A stretch of DNA of 64,000 bases from Panicum virgatum (Eukaryota > Streptophyta > Magnoliopsida > Poales > Poaceae): assembly GCF_016808335.1 (NCBI RefSeq), contig NC_053142.1:47725795-47789794 (forward strand), given 5' to 3'. The position numbers were made by a program, and so were the translations under genes. Below are positions 25,220 through 37,800 of the stretch, one piece after another; positions within the stretch are counted from its first letter, which is position 1; each line of letters begins with the position of its first letter. Below the pieces are notes generated by a model. That model did no database searches and was not told where the DNA came from. It saw only the letters and a list, made by a program, of their open reading frames with translations.

Positions 25220-26373
25220 TGCTGGAGTAATGGGCTTGGCCTATTCATTCTAAAGCATTAAAAGAATTTAAAGCCCACTATTAATGCTAGGGAATCAATG
25301 CTTAATTCCGTACCGGGAATTGAGGAGGATCTCAACCGACTTAAAAGGTGGACTTCGTGTACACCACTTGTGAAGCCGGTAAGAGGAGGACGGTGAACCA
25401 CACGCGCGTGCGCGCTCGCTCGCCACGCCGGGCCGGGCCGTGGCCGGGCCGTGGCCGTGGCGAGGCGCGGCTGGACAGGCGGTGCGCGTGCGCGGCCGGA
25501 CGTGACGTGCAGGTGCGGTGCGGTGCGACGTGATGTGCTGAGATGAGAAGGATGTTTTGCAGTAAAGAGTATTAAAACAGAGGGTTAATGTCGTCACTAA
25601 TGACCGGACATTGAAGGCTCTTTACGATGTCCAGGTTCGTTGAACCTGAGGCACATTAACTGCCGCTCATCAAAGCCATTCATGACGTCCAGGTTCGTTG
25701 AACCTGAGGCATATCGTGCCTATATAAACCAGCACCCTCTCCTCTCGTCCTCACTCATCTCAAGCACTCATCCAGGTACTCCTCTTCAGGAGACCTCTCC
25801 CTTCTCCCTCAGCTGCTTTCTGCCTTCCCCACCGCTAGCACTGCGCGCACAGGTCTAGCGAGAGCAGGGCCTCCGGAACCTCTGCTCGCTGAAGGTCCTG
25901 CACGGGACGCGGGCAATTAGGTTTTTGGGGAGCGTCTTGACGCGACTGCTCGCTCCCTGAACGACTCCTTCGTCTACTTCCCGGCGTAACCGCTCGTGCG
26001 AACGACTACTTCGTCTACTTCCCGGCGTGACCGTTCGTGGGACGGCTACTTCGACTACTTCCCGGCGTAACCGTTCGTGGGACTGCACTGCGAACATCTT
26101 CCTGCATCGACATAGTTCGGCTACTTCGAGTAAGACCAGTCGAATAGCATGTCTATTCCAGCTGGTAACGGCGCAACCGGTGCCTCCGGCACTGGTCCCG
26201 CCTTGGGGTACTTACTAAACCTACTCTGGTTTAATTCTTTGTTCATGCTTATTAGTGAGAATAACATGAACACATGCACATATCTTGTACACACATTATC
26301 ACTCATCTATATAATGAAATTGATATTAATATTTGGAATTAAAATATACCGAAAATTGCCTAGATATCTAACA
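25220..26373 (+). repeat. Left LTR of the Copia element
   Basis: The 1154-base LTR has TG...CA ends. It contains a GGCC-rich tract (about 25410-25500), two copies of a palindrome GGTTCGTTGAACC, a TATATAAA box at 25721, and three tandem units of about 40 bases (about 25961-26083) built on CTACTTCCCGGCGT. An ATG at 26150 opens a short reading frame (MSIPAGNGATGAS...) downstream of the predicted transcription start. Confidence 0.92.
25632..25728 (+). promoter_or_regulatory. LTR promoter: paired palindromes and TATA box
   Basis: CAGGTTCGTTGAACCTG is a 7+3+7 perfect palindrome and occurs at 25632-25648 and 25690-25706, 58 bases apart. TATATAAA follows at 25721-25728. The same arrangement is in the right LTR (28802-28818, 28860-28876 and 28891-28898). 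The palindromes are inferred to be binding sites for a dimeric transcription factor; this is not shown by sequence alone. Confidence 0.6.
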
Positions 26374-26383
26374 GAAACTTAGG

Positions 26384-27757
26384 GCAGATGGTACTATTGA
26401 AAAGTACAAGGCTAGACTTGTGGCCAAGGGTTATACCCAAAAAGAAGGAGAAGATTTCTTTGACACTTATTCACCAGTTGCCCGATTGACCACAATTCGA
26501 GTGTTACTTTCCCTGGCAGCCTCTTATGGTCTTCTCGTTCATCAGATGGACGTTAAGACGGCTTTCCTCAATGGAGAGTTAGAAAAGGAGATCTATATGG
26601 ATCAGCCGGATGAGTTTGTATCAAAGGGTCAAGAAGGAATGGTTTGTAAGTTGTTAAAATCTTTATATGGTCTCAAGCAAGCGCCTAATCAGTGGCATGA
26701 AAAGTTTGATAGAACTTTGACCTCTGCCGGCTTTGTTGTGAACGAAGCTGACAGATGTGTGTACTATCGCTATGGTGGGGCTGAAGGAGTGATTTTGTGC
26801 TTGTATGTGGATGACATACTGATCTTTGGCACTAGCCTTAATGTGATTAAGGAAGTCAAAGAGTTTTTATCTCAAAATTTTGAGATGAAGGATCTGGGAG
26901 AAGCTGATGTTATCCTTAATATAAAACTGGTAAAAGAGATCAATGGTGGGGTGATTCTTACACAGTCTCACTATGTGGAGAAGGTGTTAAGTCGCTTTGG
27001 TTATAGCGACTATAAACCTATCTCAACACCATATGATGCCAGTTTAATTCTTAGAAAGAACAAAAGGATAATGCGAGATCAGCTGAGATATTCTCAGATC
27101 ATTGGTTCATTAATGTATTTAGCGAGCGCTACAAGACCTGACATCTCGTTTGCTGTAAGCAAACTGAGCCGGTTTGTTTCAAACCCGGGAGATGATTATT
27201 GGAAGGCTCTTGAAAGAGTAATGCGCTATCTGAAGGGGACAATGAACTATGGAATTCACTGCACCGGGTACCCAAGGGTACTAGAAGGGTATAGTGATTC
27301 AAATTGGATTTCTGATGCTGATGAGATAAAGGCCACAAGTGGATATGTGTTTACACTTGGTGGTGGAGCTGTTTTCTGGAAGTCTTGCAAGCAGACCATC
27401 TTAACGAGGTCAACTATGGAAGCAGAACTCACAGCATTAGATACCGCCACTGTTGAGGCTGAGTGGCTTCGTGAGCTCCTTATGGACTTGCCGATAGTTG
27501 AAAAATCGTTACCGGCAATCCTAATGAACCGTGACAATCAAACGGTAATTGTCAACGTGAATAGTTCAAAGGATAACATGAAGTCATCTAGACATGTGAA
27601 AAGGCGGTTGAAATCTGTCAGAAAATTGAGAAACTCCGGAGTTATAGCCCTGGACTATGTTCAGACGGCTAAAAATTTGGCAGATCAGTTTACAAAGGGT
27701 CTTTCACGAAATGTGATAGACAATGCATCTATGGAATTGGGCTTGAGACCCACGTGA
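26384..27757 (+). CDS. Copia reverse transcriptase / RNase H, N-terminally truncated
   Basis: The frame carries the Copia-type RT and RNase H. Visible motifs are the ARLVAKGYTQKEG entry, DVKTAFLNGELE, LYGLKQAP, the catalytic LYVDDIL, then RNase H motifs (YSDSNWISD, STMEAELTAL) and the end motif ADQFTKGL. RT copies the element RNA into DNA and RNase H removes the RNA strand. Homology begins at about 26384 with no ATG; the first roughly 40 residues of the RT domain, and everything upstream, are gone. There is no internal stop or frameshift over about 450 codons. The catalytic Asp pair is present, but without the N-terminal part and a normal start it is unlikely to make active enzyme. Confidence 0.9.
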   Translation, partial: ADGTIEKYKARLVAKGYTQKEGEDFFDTYSPVARLTTIRVLLSLAASYGLLVHQMDVKTAFLNGELEKEIYMDQPDEFVSKGQEGMVCKLLKSLYGLKQAPNQWHEKFDRTLTSAGFVVNEADRCVYYRYGGAEGVILCLYVDDILIFGTSLNVIKEVKEFLSQNFEMKDLGEADVILNIKLVKEINGGVILTQSHYVEKVLSRFGYSDYKPISTPYDASLILRKNKRIMRDQLRYSQIIGSLMYLASATRPDISFAVSKLSRFVSNPGDDYWKALERVMRYLKGTMNYGIHCTGYPRVLEGYSDSNWISDADEIKATSGYVFTLGGGAVFWKSCKQTILTRSTMEAELTALDTATVEAEWLRELLMDLPIVEKSLPAILMNRDNQTVIVNVNSSKDNMKSSRHVKRRLKSVRKLRNSGVIALDYVQTAKNLADQFTKGLSRNVIDNASMELGLRPT

Positions 27758-28322
27758 GTCATTCTATAGTGGAAACCTGTCCTATGTGATCGGAGATCCC
27801 GTGAATTAGGATGGTGAAACAAACTAAAGTCTGACTGTGAGAAGAGAACCTTTGTGAAAAAGGCTCATTCCGTGTATAAGGTGCATTTCTCTTCTAATCT
27901 GTATGGCAGGTTGGTCTATACCTTAATGTGTGCCAGGTGGTTTCTTTTAAACAAATGAGTTGTTTTCTTGAAACAAAGATGTTGTCCTACAGAACATCTG
28001 AAAGGAACACACCTATATGAGTTTGACCACTGGTCATGGTCTATGAGAATTGGGTATTCTCTAGAAACTCATGAAGGGCCTGGAGTATGACTTATAAGCT
28101 CCAAACCGCGGGGATGCTTTTGCAGCCTAATACCAGTGTAGGGCTCTGGTCAAACTTGTTTGCACAAAACTGGCAATTCAAGGCATAGTCCATTGCACAG
28201 TTGTGAATAAGTGTAACCTTTGTCCTAGATGGAAGTTCAACTTAACAGTCTCTGTCGAATACTAGTATATCAATGAGGGAATGAGGGTATTTCTAGTGTG
28301 GCTTGAATTTCTTGGTGGGGAT
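27758..28322 (+). other. 3' untranslated region and polypurine tract of the Copia element
   Basis: No reading frame follows the pol stop. The last bases, TTGGTGGGGAT, are the polypurine tract that would prime plus-strand synthesis and directly abut the TG of the right LTR. Confidence 0.75.
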
Positions 28323-29543
28323 TGCTGGAGTAATGGGCTTGGCCCATTCATTCTAAAGCATTAAAAGAATTTAAAGCCCACTATTAATGCTAGGGAATCA
28401 ATGCTTAATTCCGTACCGGGAATTGAGGAGGATCTCAACCGACTTAAAAGGTGGACTTCGTGTACACCACTTGTGAAGCCGGTAAGAGGAGGGCGGTGAA
28501 CCACACGCGCGTGCGCGCTCGCTCGCCTCGCCGGGCCGGGCCGGGCTGGGCCGTGGCCGGGCCGTGGCCGTGGCCGGGCCGGGCCGGGCCGTGGCCGAGG
28601 CGAGGCGCGGCGTGGCCGGCCGGCCGGACAGGCGGTGCGGTGCGCGTGCGCGTGCGCGTGCGCGGCCGGACGTGACGTGCAGGTGCGGTGCGGTGCGACG
28701 TGATGTGCTGAGATGAGAAGGATGTTTTGCAGTAAAGAGTATTAAAACAGAGGGTTAATGTCGTCACTAATGACCGGACATTGAAGGCTCTTTACGATGT
28801 CCAGGTTCGTTGAACCTGAGGCACATTAACTGCCGCTCATCAAAGCCATTCATGACGTCCAGGTTCGTTGAACCTGAGGCATATCGTGCCTATATAAACC
28901 AGCACCCTCTCCTCTCGTCCTCACTCATCTCAAGCACTCATCCAGGTACTCCTCTTCAGGAGACCTCTCCCTTCTCCCTCAGCTGCTTTCTGCCTTCCCC
29001 ACCGCTAGCACTGCGCGCACAGGTCTAGCGAGAGCAGGGCCTCCGGAACCTCTGCTCGCTGAAGGTCCTGCACGGGACGCGGGCAATTAGGTTTTTGGGG
29101 AGCGTCTTGACGCGACTGCTCGCTCCCTGAACGACTCCTTCGTCTACTTCCCGGCGTAACCGCTCGTGCGAACGACTACTTCGTCTACTTCCCGGCGTGA
29201 CCGTTCGTGGGACGGCTACTTCGACTACTTCCCGGCGTAATCGTTCGTGGGACTGCACTGCGAACATCTTCCTGCATCGACATAGTTCGGCTACTTCGAG
29301 TAAGACCAGTCGAATAGCATGTCTATTCCAGCTGGTAACGGCGCAACCGGTGCCTCCGGCATTGGTCCCGCCTTGGGGTACTTACTAAACCTACTCTGGT
29401 TTAATTCTTTGTTCATGCTTATTAGTGAGAATAACATGAACACATGCACATATCTTGTACACACATTATCACTCATCTATATCATAAAATTAATATTAAT
29501 ATTTGGAATTAAAATATACCGAAAATTGCCTAGATATCTAACA
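28323..29543 (+). repeat. Right LTR of the Copia element
   Basis: The 1221-base LTR is nearly identical to the left LTR. It is 67 bases longer because the GGCCGGGCC/GTGGCC tract and the CGTGCG repeat (about 28525-28670) are expanded. The same palindrome pair, TATA box and 40-base tandem units are present. Confidence 0.92.
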
Positions 29544-29548
29544 GAACC

Positions 29549-30318
29549 TTGTGATCCTACACCAAACGTGTGCGCATAACGGAACTAGCATTCGTCAAAC
29601 CGGCTTCAAAAAAAAAAAGAAGCATTCGTCAAACCTCAGCAGTCAGCACCAACCTGGGCCACAGTGGCACTGAACCACTGACTAGTGGCCCCTCAGGCCT
29701 CAGCCCCTGGTACACGAACACCCGGGCCGCCTTTCTGCGGCTAGTACAAAGGGCACGTACGAGTACGAGTGCGCTGTGCTGTGTGTACGACTGGTCGCTG
29801 GGGCCCGACGAATTCATGGCCCAGCGAGGCAGTGTCTGGAAAACAACCGCTTCGACCAACCCGGCAATCGTTGCACGTACGCCGACCGGGTAACTGTAGC
29901 CGGCCGAATCCTGCTAGATCGAATCTCGGAGGCCAGCGCCGCTCTCTGCACATACCCACTGACACGTGTGCCCCACAACCTCCTGGACCCGCCGGCAGTA
30001 GGAAAACCATGCGTCTACAGTAGTGCCTGACGCGCGCCGGCAGGAACTATCGGCCCCGACCCCATGCCACGTCATGAACCCCCGAAAGCCACAACTACCG
30101 GGAAACACCTTTTATCGTTACACTGCGACGCGGTCCCACGAAAGTTTGGGCCTACCTGACAGTCTCAGCGTAGCGTTTTAAACGACCAGGGTACACGAGA
30201 GGGTGGTGGTAGCGGGACCTCCTCGCGCAAATCTCCGGCGCCACCGGAGGATTCAAACTGCTCTGGCTGTCGCCCGGGGCCTACGCGCCGCGGACCCCAG
30301 CGACAAGAGACGCAGCCG
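29549..30318. other. Upstream region of the SAPS gene
   Basis: No gene is recognised. GCATTCGTCAAACC is repeated near 29588 and 29623. Overlapping open frames on both strands reflect rising GC content towards the promoter. The Copia element ends about 780 bases before the TATA box. Confidence 0.5.
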
Positions 30319-30727
30319 TATATACCCGCACCTGGACGGAGAGTCCCACCCAATCCAGCTCCCCATGCCGCATTGAGACGAAGCCTTCCATAGATTATTC
30401 TCCCCAAAGTCTCTCCCTGCCTCTCCTCCCATCTCCGCCGCCCGATCGAACCCTCGCCCGCTTGCTTGCTTCCCTGCCTCCACCTCCGCCTCCGCGCCCT
30501 CCCTCTCCTCCCGCTCCTCATCTCGCGATTGGCGAATTCTAGGGTTTCGCGGCGGCCACCCGGATCCAGCTCGGCTCGGCGAGCGCCTCTAAAGCTTCGG
30601 ATCGCGCGACCGTGCTCTGCTCACTCGCTGCCCCGCTCTGCGCCGCCGCCACCGCCGCCAGCGCCACGACGACGGCCAGCTGCTGTGCCTGGGGTTGGAG
30701 CCTCCGCCGCCTCTCCGTTGACCACCG
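30319..30727 (+). promoter_or_regulatory. SAPS gene core promoter and non-coding first exon
   Basis: TATATA at 30319-30324 is followed by a C/T-rich leader typical of grass 5' UTRs (CTCCACCTCCGCCTCC style, plus an AGGGTTTCG motif near 30540). The leader exon ends at ACCG|GTGAGG (30727/30728). A leader intron then runs to TTTGCAG at 31760. The transcription start is inferred at about 30350. Confidence 0.6.
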
Positions 30728-31094
30728 GTGAGGAACTCCGCTCCTTCCTCGAGCTCCCAGCTGCTAGCTCTCAACCCACTCAGTTCGATCGCGTCGTCCT
30801 GTGATTTGACATGTCGGGGGGAAGAGATAGATGTTTGCGGCGGAGCTGGCTGCTGGCCTGCGCAGCTGGGAGCTAGTAGGGGAGTGATGTCCGTTTGTGT
30901 TTGTGCGCTTGCTTTTTTGTGTGTGTCTGGGTGGGGGCGGCCGTGTGTTGCTGTGTCAGTCGTCGCTTTAGCTGTCTCACTTTGGTGCTTGCGGAGCTGG
31001 AAGCTCGTAAGGATTGGTTTGGATTATTTAGACCGTTTGGACTTTTGAGGCCGGGGGACTGGAGAGGTGGGGTAAGCGTTGATGTGCCTTTTCA

Positions 31095-31246
31095 TGTTTG
31101 TTTTCCTGACTCTGATGTGATCAACTCCTGAATTTCTAGTTTGTTGCTTCTGAGTGTAGCTGTACGAATCTGTTTGTTTTCCGACTCTGATGCGATCAAC
31201 TCCTGAATTTGTAGTTTGTTGCTTCTGAGTCTAGCTGTTCGAATCT
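31095..31246 (+). repeat. 76-bp tandem duplication in the SAPS leader intron
   Basis: TGTTTGTTTTCCTGACTCTG starts at 31095 and TGTTTGTTTTCCGACTCTG at 31171, each followed by GATCAACTCCTGAATTT and TAGTTTGTTGCTTCTGAGT. It lies wholly in the 5' UTR intron and has no coding effect. Confidence 0.85.
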
Positions 31247-31872
31247 GGAAGCTCATTGTGGGTGGTTAGCGGCTGGCTGGCTGTTGTACACTAGTTTGAG
31301 TATTTCAGTGCAGGAGATCCAGGGTGCTTTTTTAATGCATAGTTTCTGTTTCCATTTTATGTTGGAACTAATTTTTGGGTAAGGATGCAAACAGAATTTA
31401 TTCTTCTGTTTTTGGTGGTAATGATGCTTAGTCAAAAAAATTTTTGGATAAAGATGCGATTGGATTTTATTCTCCTGAATTTTGTTGTTTCTTAGCTTTT
31501 GCGATGTTAGTGTATTATCACGTTATGGATGGAAATGCAAATGGGGAATTGGCGTTGTGTGGGTAACTTGTCAGGTGGTCAATCGTAGTTTGCTTCTGTT
31601 CTTCTTCATGCTAAAATACAGGACTGCAATATTTTCAGTGGAAGACAGTGTCAATTGGGCAGTTTTCATTGTGTAAAGGATATATGTTGTTTGTACCGAT
31701 ACTGCATTTATTCATTGATGAAACTTTGACCTGTGTCATCTCACAATCAGCTATTTGCAGGATATGGTCTGAAATCTGGTATCAGCACATGATGTGCAAA
31801 CCTGAGCTCTAAATCTGCTTGGCTTATGAGATTGTGACAGTGCGGGTACTGACAGAATTGTCACTGTACAAG

Positions 31873-34800
31873 ATGTTTTGGCACGTGCCTGGACTCTCCG
31901 CCGCATCACCTGTGAGTCCTTGCACTCTGATGTATGTGTTTTGATTTCTGAGTTACAATTACTTATTAACAGTGTATTGCTTTATCTTGTCAGGTGGATA
32001 CTATTTTGGACAAGGAAAATTTTAAGTTGGAGGATCTTCTTGATGAGGATGAAATAATCCAGGAGTGCAAAGCACTAAATACCCGCCTAATCAATTTGTA
32101 ATGTTTCTTTTTCTAGAGCACTATTACATTGTGGTTGTTCTTTTCCTAAACTATTGCTAAGTTTAATTTTGGTAATGAACTGTATGTGTATTCTTGCTAT
32201 TGCAGTCTGCGGGACAAAGTTCAAGTGGAGCAACTGCTTCGTTACATTGTGGAGGAGGCATCTGAAGATGCTGAAAAGAAAAGGATATTTAGGTAACAAG
32301 GCTAACTCTAAGGCTGAATAAAACCCATTTCCTGCAATCTCATAATTTGTAATTTGTTCAACACCATGGAATATCACCGTGCAGATTTCCATTCATAGCT
32401 TGTGAAATATTCACATGTGAAGTGGATGTCATCATGAAGACATTAGTGGAGGATGAAGATGTATGTTTTACTTTGTAACCTTGTTAGCACCTTGATGCAA
32501 TACTGTTAACTGTTGCCCCAATTGTGTGCGCCAATTGTCTTCTGCAACTGATATAGTTGTGATCTCTATGCAGCTTATGAATTTACTGTTCTCTTTCCTT
32601 AAACCTGACCACCCTCATGGGACATTATCGGCTGGTTACTTTGCCAAGGTATTGTAGTCTGTATCTATTTACTTCTGGAAGGAAAATATCAAATCGGGTG
32701 ATCAAATGGTAGTTTGATGATTTTTGTACTGACATTTTAAACGTTCTTATTGCTCTTGCAGGTAGTGATTTGCTTGATGATGAGGAAGACACTCCCACTA
32801 GTTAGTTACGTGCAGGTTTGTGTAGTTCTATTATCAGTTTTACCCCCTTTTGTTCTTTTGTGTTCTGTTTGATTCACTGATCTCACATGTTTGTTGTTCA
32901 TTGTGCTCATGCATTGGTATGTCTAATAATCCGGACTATGCTGTCTGAGTCAAGTTTTTTTGTGCCATGTTTTTTTGTTCCAGTTAACCTCCGCTAGAGT
33001 CCAGCTAATATCTCGATCATTAGCTCAATATTGGTAATAAAATTATTACTACTAACCCCCTTTTGGGGAACCTAAACTGTACTGCTTGATGAACCCAATG
33101 TTAGCAGATGTTAGAGGTCTAACCACCTGTAAAGACTTCTTTCATATATCTCCTCCTTACCCAGTTTGTTGTGTCTAAAATCAACGGTTGAGTATGTAGC
33201 AATTATTCCCTAACTGTCGCCTTTCTACAGGGTCGTCCTGAAATAGTTAGCCAACTTGTTGATCTTATTGGGATTACTTCTATCATGGAGGTCAGTTTTC
33301 TCTAAAACTATATTATGATTGCAATTTTTTATTTTTTCACTGGAAAAAAGGCTCGACACCGAAAAAATCATTGTCGATACTGACAGATGATGTCTTGGCC
33401 CATGTCAGCATTATACACAGTTGTTATTTTTTTAAAAAAAGTAGCTTTTCCATGCAATGAATTAATGTCAGTTTGACTGCTTGTTGGCTTGTACAGGTCT
33501 TGATTCGCTTAATAGGTGCTGATGAAACTATGTATTCAAGTTATGCGGATTCTATGCAATGGTTAGATGACATAAAAGTCCTTGAGATGATTGTTGACAA
33601 GTTCAGCACATCAGTAAGAACTAAAGATTACTTTTAGCATCTAACCTTGTCAGCTATCCATTTATCCTGTTTATTGTTTCAAACCACTTTGTATCTTCTG
33701 ATATTTGTATACATGTTGTTTTAAAGTTATTTCTCAATGGCCCTCATGAGCTTATGAGAAAGCAATTGCATGCTCTTATCACAATAAGATCTTGCTTATA
33801 ACTTTGTCTTAGTTTTGGGTCAAACAGCACTGCTACCTACCAGTGCCAGGTTAGATTCAATGGATGATTTGGAACGCTAGCCTTTTGGATGTAATTGGCA
33901 TGTCAAAGCACAATAAGTCATGTACGAAAGCATAGTTTTTTGATGTCTCAGTATTAGAATACCTGTGGACTTGTATAATATAGTGACCCATGGCATTAGC
34001 TTAGTTGAAACTTTCTAATCAGAGCCTATATAACTATCAAAGTCCTTATTAGCATCTTCTTCAGATTTGAGATGCTGCGGTCCATTTTCTGCTTCACATT
34101 TACATGTTTGTTGAGTAATTGTACTTTATTATGGACACATTTTCTTGGGAATTAATTAGCATTTGCAGTCAACATGATTCTTTCTTATTTAACTTATATT
34201 GCAGGATTGTCCTGAGGTTCATGCAAATGCTGCTGAAATTCTTTGTGCAGTTACTAGATATGCCCCTCCAGCACTTGCTGCTAAGATTTCCAGTCCAAGG
34301 TGCTTTTGAGTTGCACTGCTGTTTGTAGTTATCAAAATTTTATAGTCTGAGAACATTATCTTTTCAATTTGATATTCAATGTAGTTCTGGGCATTCTTTT
34401 TTTACTTCACATTTGCAGCTTTGTGGGGAGATTATTTCAACATGCTTTTGAAGATTCAAGGCCTAAATCGGTGCTGGTCCACTCATTGTCAGTGTGCATA
34501 TCTTTGTTAGATCCTAAGAGACTTGTATCGGCTTCCTACCAGGCTTTTCGTAGTCAGCTGAGCCATGGAACACTGGTTACTGCAAGTCCAGAAACAGTAA
34601 ATGGGATGCTGGACAGCCTAGGTTAGTGTCTGTTTAATATTTTACTAAAACCATGTATCTTTCCATATGGAGCCATTGTAGCTACAGCCATCTATTGTGC
34701 CCTTTAAACTTCTATTCTCTTATCTACTACGATATTTCAGGTGATTTGTTGAAGCTGCTGGATGTTTCGTCTGCTGAAAATGTTCTGCCAACAACTTATG

Positions 34801-37800
34801 GAAGCTTACAACCTCCTCTTGGGAAACATCGCTTGAAGGTACGGTGCTTGGTTCTGTAATTATTTGCTGATTTAAATAGTCTTGAACGGCACAACAACTA
34901 GTCCTGAAGGAACTAGATGTTTGATTTCAGTGTTGGTTTACACCTTTCTTTCCTGGAAAATATGAAGAAATGATTGGTTTGTCCAGAGTACAATGCTATC
35001 AGTTTCTTTGACTTGTAGTCTTATAGAATATCAGGTAATTTTTTTAATTTATCTGTTGACATTAATGTTGGCTATTTCTTTTTCTTTTTCAGATTGTCGA
35101 GTTCATCTCTGTTCTACTGTCAATTGGTAGTGAGGCTGCTGAAACACGACTGATCCATCTAGGAGCAATCAAGCATCCTATAGATCTATTTTTTGAGTAA
35201 GTTAGATTTTGTTAATCTGCATACCGAAAACTTGTTAAAAAGCTGACACTGACTTCATCATCAGGTACCCATTTAACAACTTTTTGCACCACCATGTGGA
35301 GAGCATCATTGGGTCCTGTCTGGAGAGTAAGCAGGATCGACTGATTGGCCATGTCCTTGATGAGTGTAAACTTGTTACAAGAATTCTGGAAGCAGAGAAG
35401 AACTCTGCTCTGTCAACAAATTTAACGAAGGTTAAAAAAATTGCCTCAGAATATCCATTATTTACCTATGATTTACTTTATCGATATCTTTATTTAATTT
35501 TTTATGTGGTCACTTTATTTTTCTTGCAGCATACATTATCTGCAGAGGGAAGACCTCCACCGAGGATAGGAATTGTTGGTCATATGACACGCATAGCTAA
35601 CAAACTCCTTCAGCTGGCCAATACCAACACCACGGTCCAGTCACATTTGCAGGTTTGAGTTTGATGATCATTATATAGATGAAAACAGTGCAATTATCAC
35701 TACTCGCAATTTTTCTGATGATCCTATGTACAATGCTCAACAAAAAATAATATATAGGCTAAAATTCTTTGTTTACTTTCCCCATGTATTCTACAGCCTG
35801 CATTGAACTTCATGTGAAGTCAGAATGAGTGGCATCACCCTTGAAGCTCTTCGATACAAAATTTCTTCTAGGAAATCCTGAAATATGCAAGTTAAATTCA
35901 TGTGCAGATAATACAAGATAATGTGTCTAAGAGTGTAACCAACTGCGACACCCATTGTAGCTAATCATTAATAAAAGATAATACATCTAAGAGCCATTGT
36001 AGCCTAACTGATTGTAACTAATCAATTGCTGGCGGAATATGCACGTTAAGGTTTGACACGTTAGTCTTCAGATTTCAGAGAGATGTCATGTGCCAATTAT
36101 GGCGCTTGTTAGCTGTATAATCTTTATTGGTTCATCTTTCCTAGACAAGTTCACTCCTAAAAAAAAACCTGCCCATGTAATTTGCTTTTAATGACACAAC
36201 CAGCTGCCAGTTTTATTTTAACATAATTACTTTGGTTGCAGCAAAATTCTGATTGGATCGAGTGGCATGCCAGTATCCTAACAAAGCGTAATGTATTAGA
36301 AAATGTTTACCAGTGGGCTTGTGGGTAAGTAAACTCTAGCCTCTTTTATGTTTTTTTTAATCTTGTTCAAGTCTTCTTATTTAATGGCAAATTTGAATTC
36401 TTGTTTCACTTCTTGTTCGTTGTTATGAATCATAAAAACTGCATTGTACTGACAGATAATAGTATCAGTTATCTATAATACAAAAACATCCAGCTTTTCT
36501 GCATGTCCGATAAAAGGAAAATAGTATTGTGATTTCTTTAAGGAACATTGCACAGATGTTGACTACATCAGAGTTGCTTTGGTATCCCATCCTATATTGT
36601 CCTTGACTTCTTGCTAGATTTGGAAGGAACTATAATCAACAACTGTTTGTCCAAAACCACCAGTCCATTACCTACAAGTTATGTCCATATGCTATACATA
36701 AGGAGTGATAAAATTGTATTGAGCTCCAAAGCATCGTCATCCTCCTCCACTTCTGCCACTGTGATCTGCAATCGAAGGACAAGAGTCAATTTCAGTTATG
36801 CCACTGTGAATCTGAAAAAATCCCTGTATTTTTTTACTGGCGTTTGTGTATGGAGCCCATATGTAATTGACATTGAATGGCATGTGGTGGGTTAGGAAAC
36901 CAATAACAATTGTGTGATGTTTCCGATTTTCCATCATGTCGAACTAACTGCTGGTCCAAGTGTGGTTAAACTTCTTGAATTATATGGAGTTACCACAGAT
37001 TTCATCTGCTTTAATTTTGCTATGTGTCCTGCATTTACTGGAAAGAACGATCATATGCTGAGTTTTTTTTCTTGCTTCTCTGGTTACAGTCGACCGACAT
37101 CACTGCAAGATCGTGGTAGGGACAGTGATGATGAAGACTTCCGAGATAGGGACTATGATGTGGCGGCACTTGCTAGTAATTTAAGCCAGGCATTTAAATA
37201 TGGTATCTACAGTAATGAGGATATTGATGAGGTCAGTTTCTCTCACTTTTTCTCCACATCGCAAATTTTTACTTATATTTATGGGCCAGTTTCTCTTGTC
37301 GAACAACATTCTCAGCTACTGTATAGGTTGTATATGCATTTGTATTAGACTTGATTAGTGCTGTTGCTTTTGGTGTATATGTAGAAATACATTACATTAA
37401 ACATTGGATCATTGTTTCTCCTGAAATTCAATGCTGAATTTGTGGATTTTCTGAAGTATAATATTCTTATTAGGGACATAAGCAAGTTTGGCTGTAGATG
37501 CAAACACTGACAATTTAAAAATAAAATCAGTAAGTAACTTTTTTGTTTGTATGATACATGCAGACTCAAGCATCACTTGAGCGGGATGATGAGGTATTTT
37601 CAGGATTTACCTTTTTAGATTCGTTGTATCATATTTAACTAGACCTGACAACATTGTATTACCTGATATGTGATCATTTCTGTTTCTGTTTATTTGCCAC
37701 AGGATGTATATTTTGATGATGAATCTGCGGAGGTTGTAATATCCTCTCTTCGCCTTGGAGACGAACAAGACAGGTTCATTCTTTTCTATGTGCTTTGACT

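Larger units (their letters stand above)
25220..29543 (+). mobile_element. Copia LTR retrotransposon, internally deleted, young
   Basis: Two LTRs (25220-26373 and 28323-29543) both begin TGCTGGAGTAATGGGC and end CTAGATATCTAACA. The internal region is only 1949 bases and contains an RT/RNase H frame followed by untranslated sequence and a polypurine tract (GGTGGGGAT) directly before the right LTR. Gag, protease, integrase, the primer-binding site and the first part of RT are missing: the sequence passes from GAAACTT just after the left LTR into the middle of RT. Flanks are AAACC and GAACC, an imperfect 5-bp target duplication. By eye the LTRs differ at about eight positions outside a GC-rich length-variable tract, so the insertion is recent. 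It needs other elements for mobility. Confidence 0.92.

Noticed and set aside
34119..34328. Small plus-strand frames inside the SAPS gene
   Set aside because: Each is an exon read into its introns or an off-frame shadow; the spliced model accounts for them.
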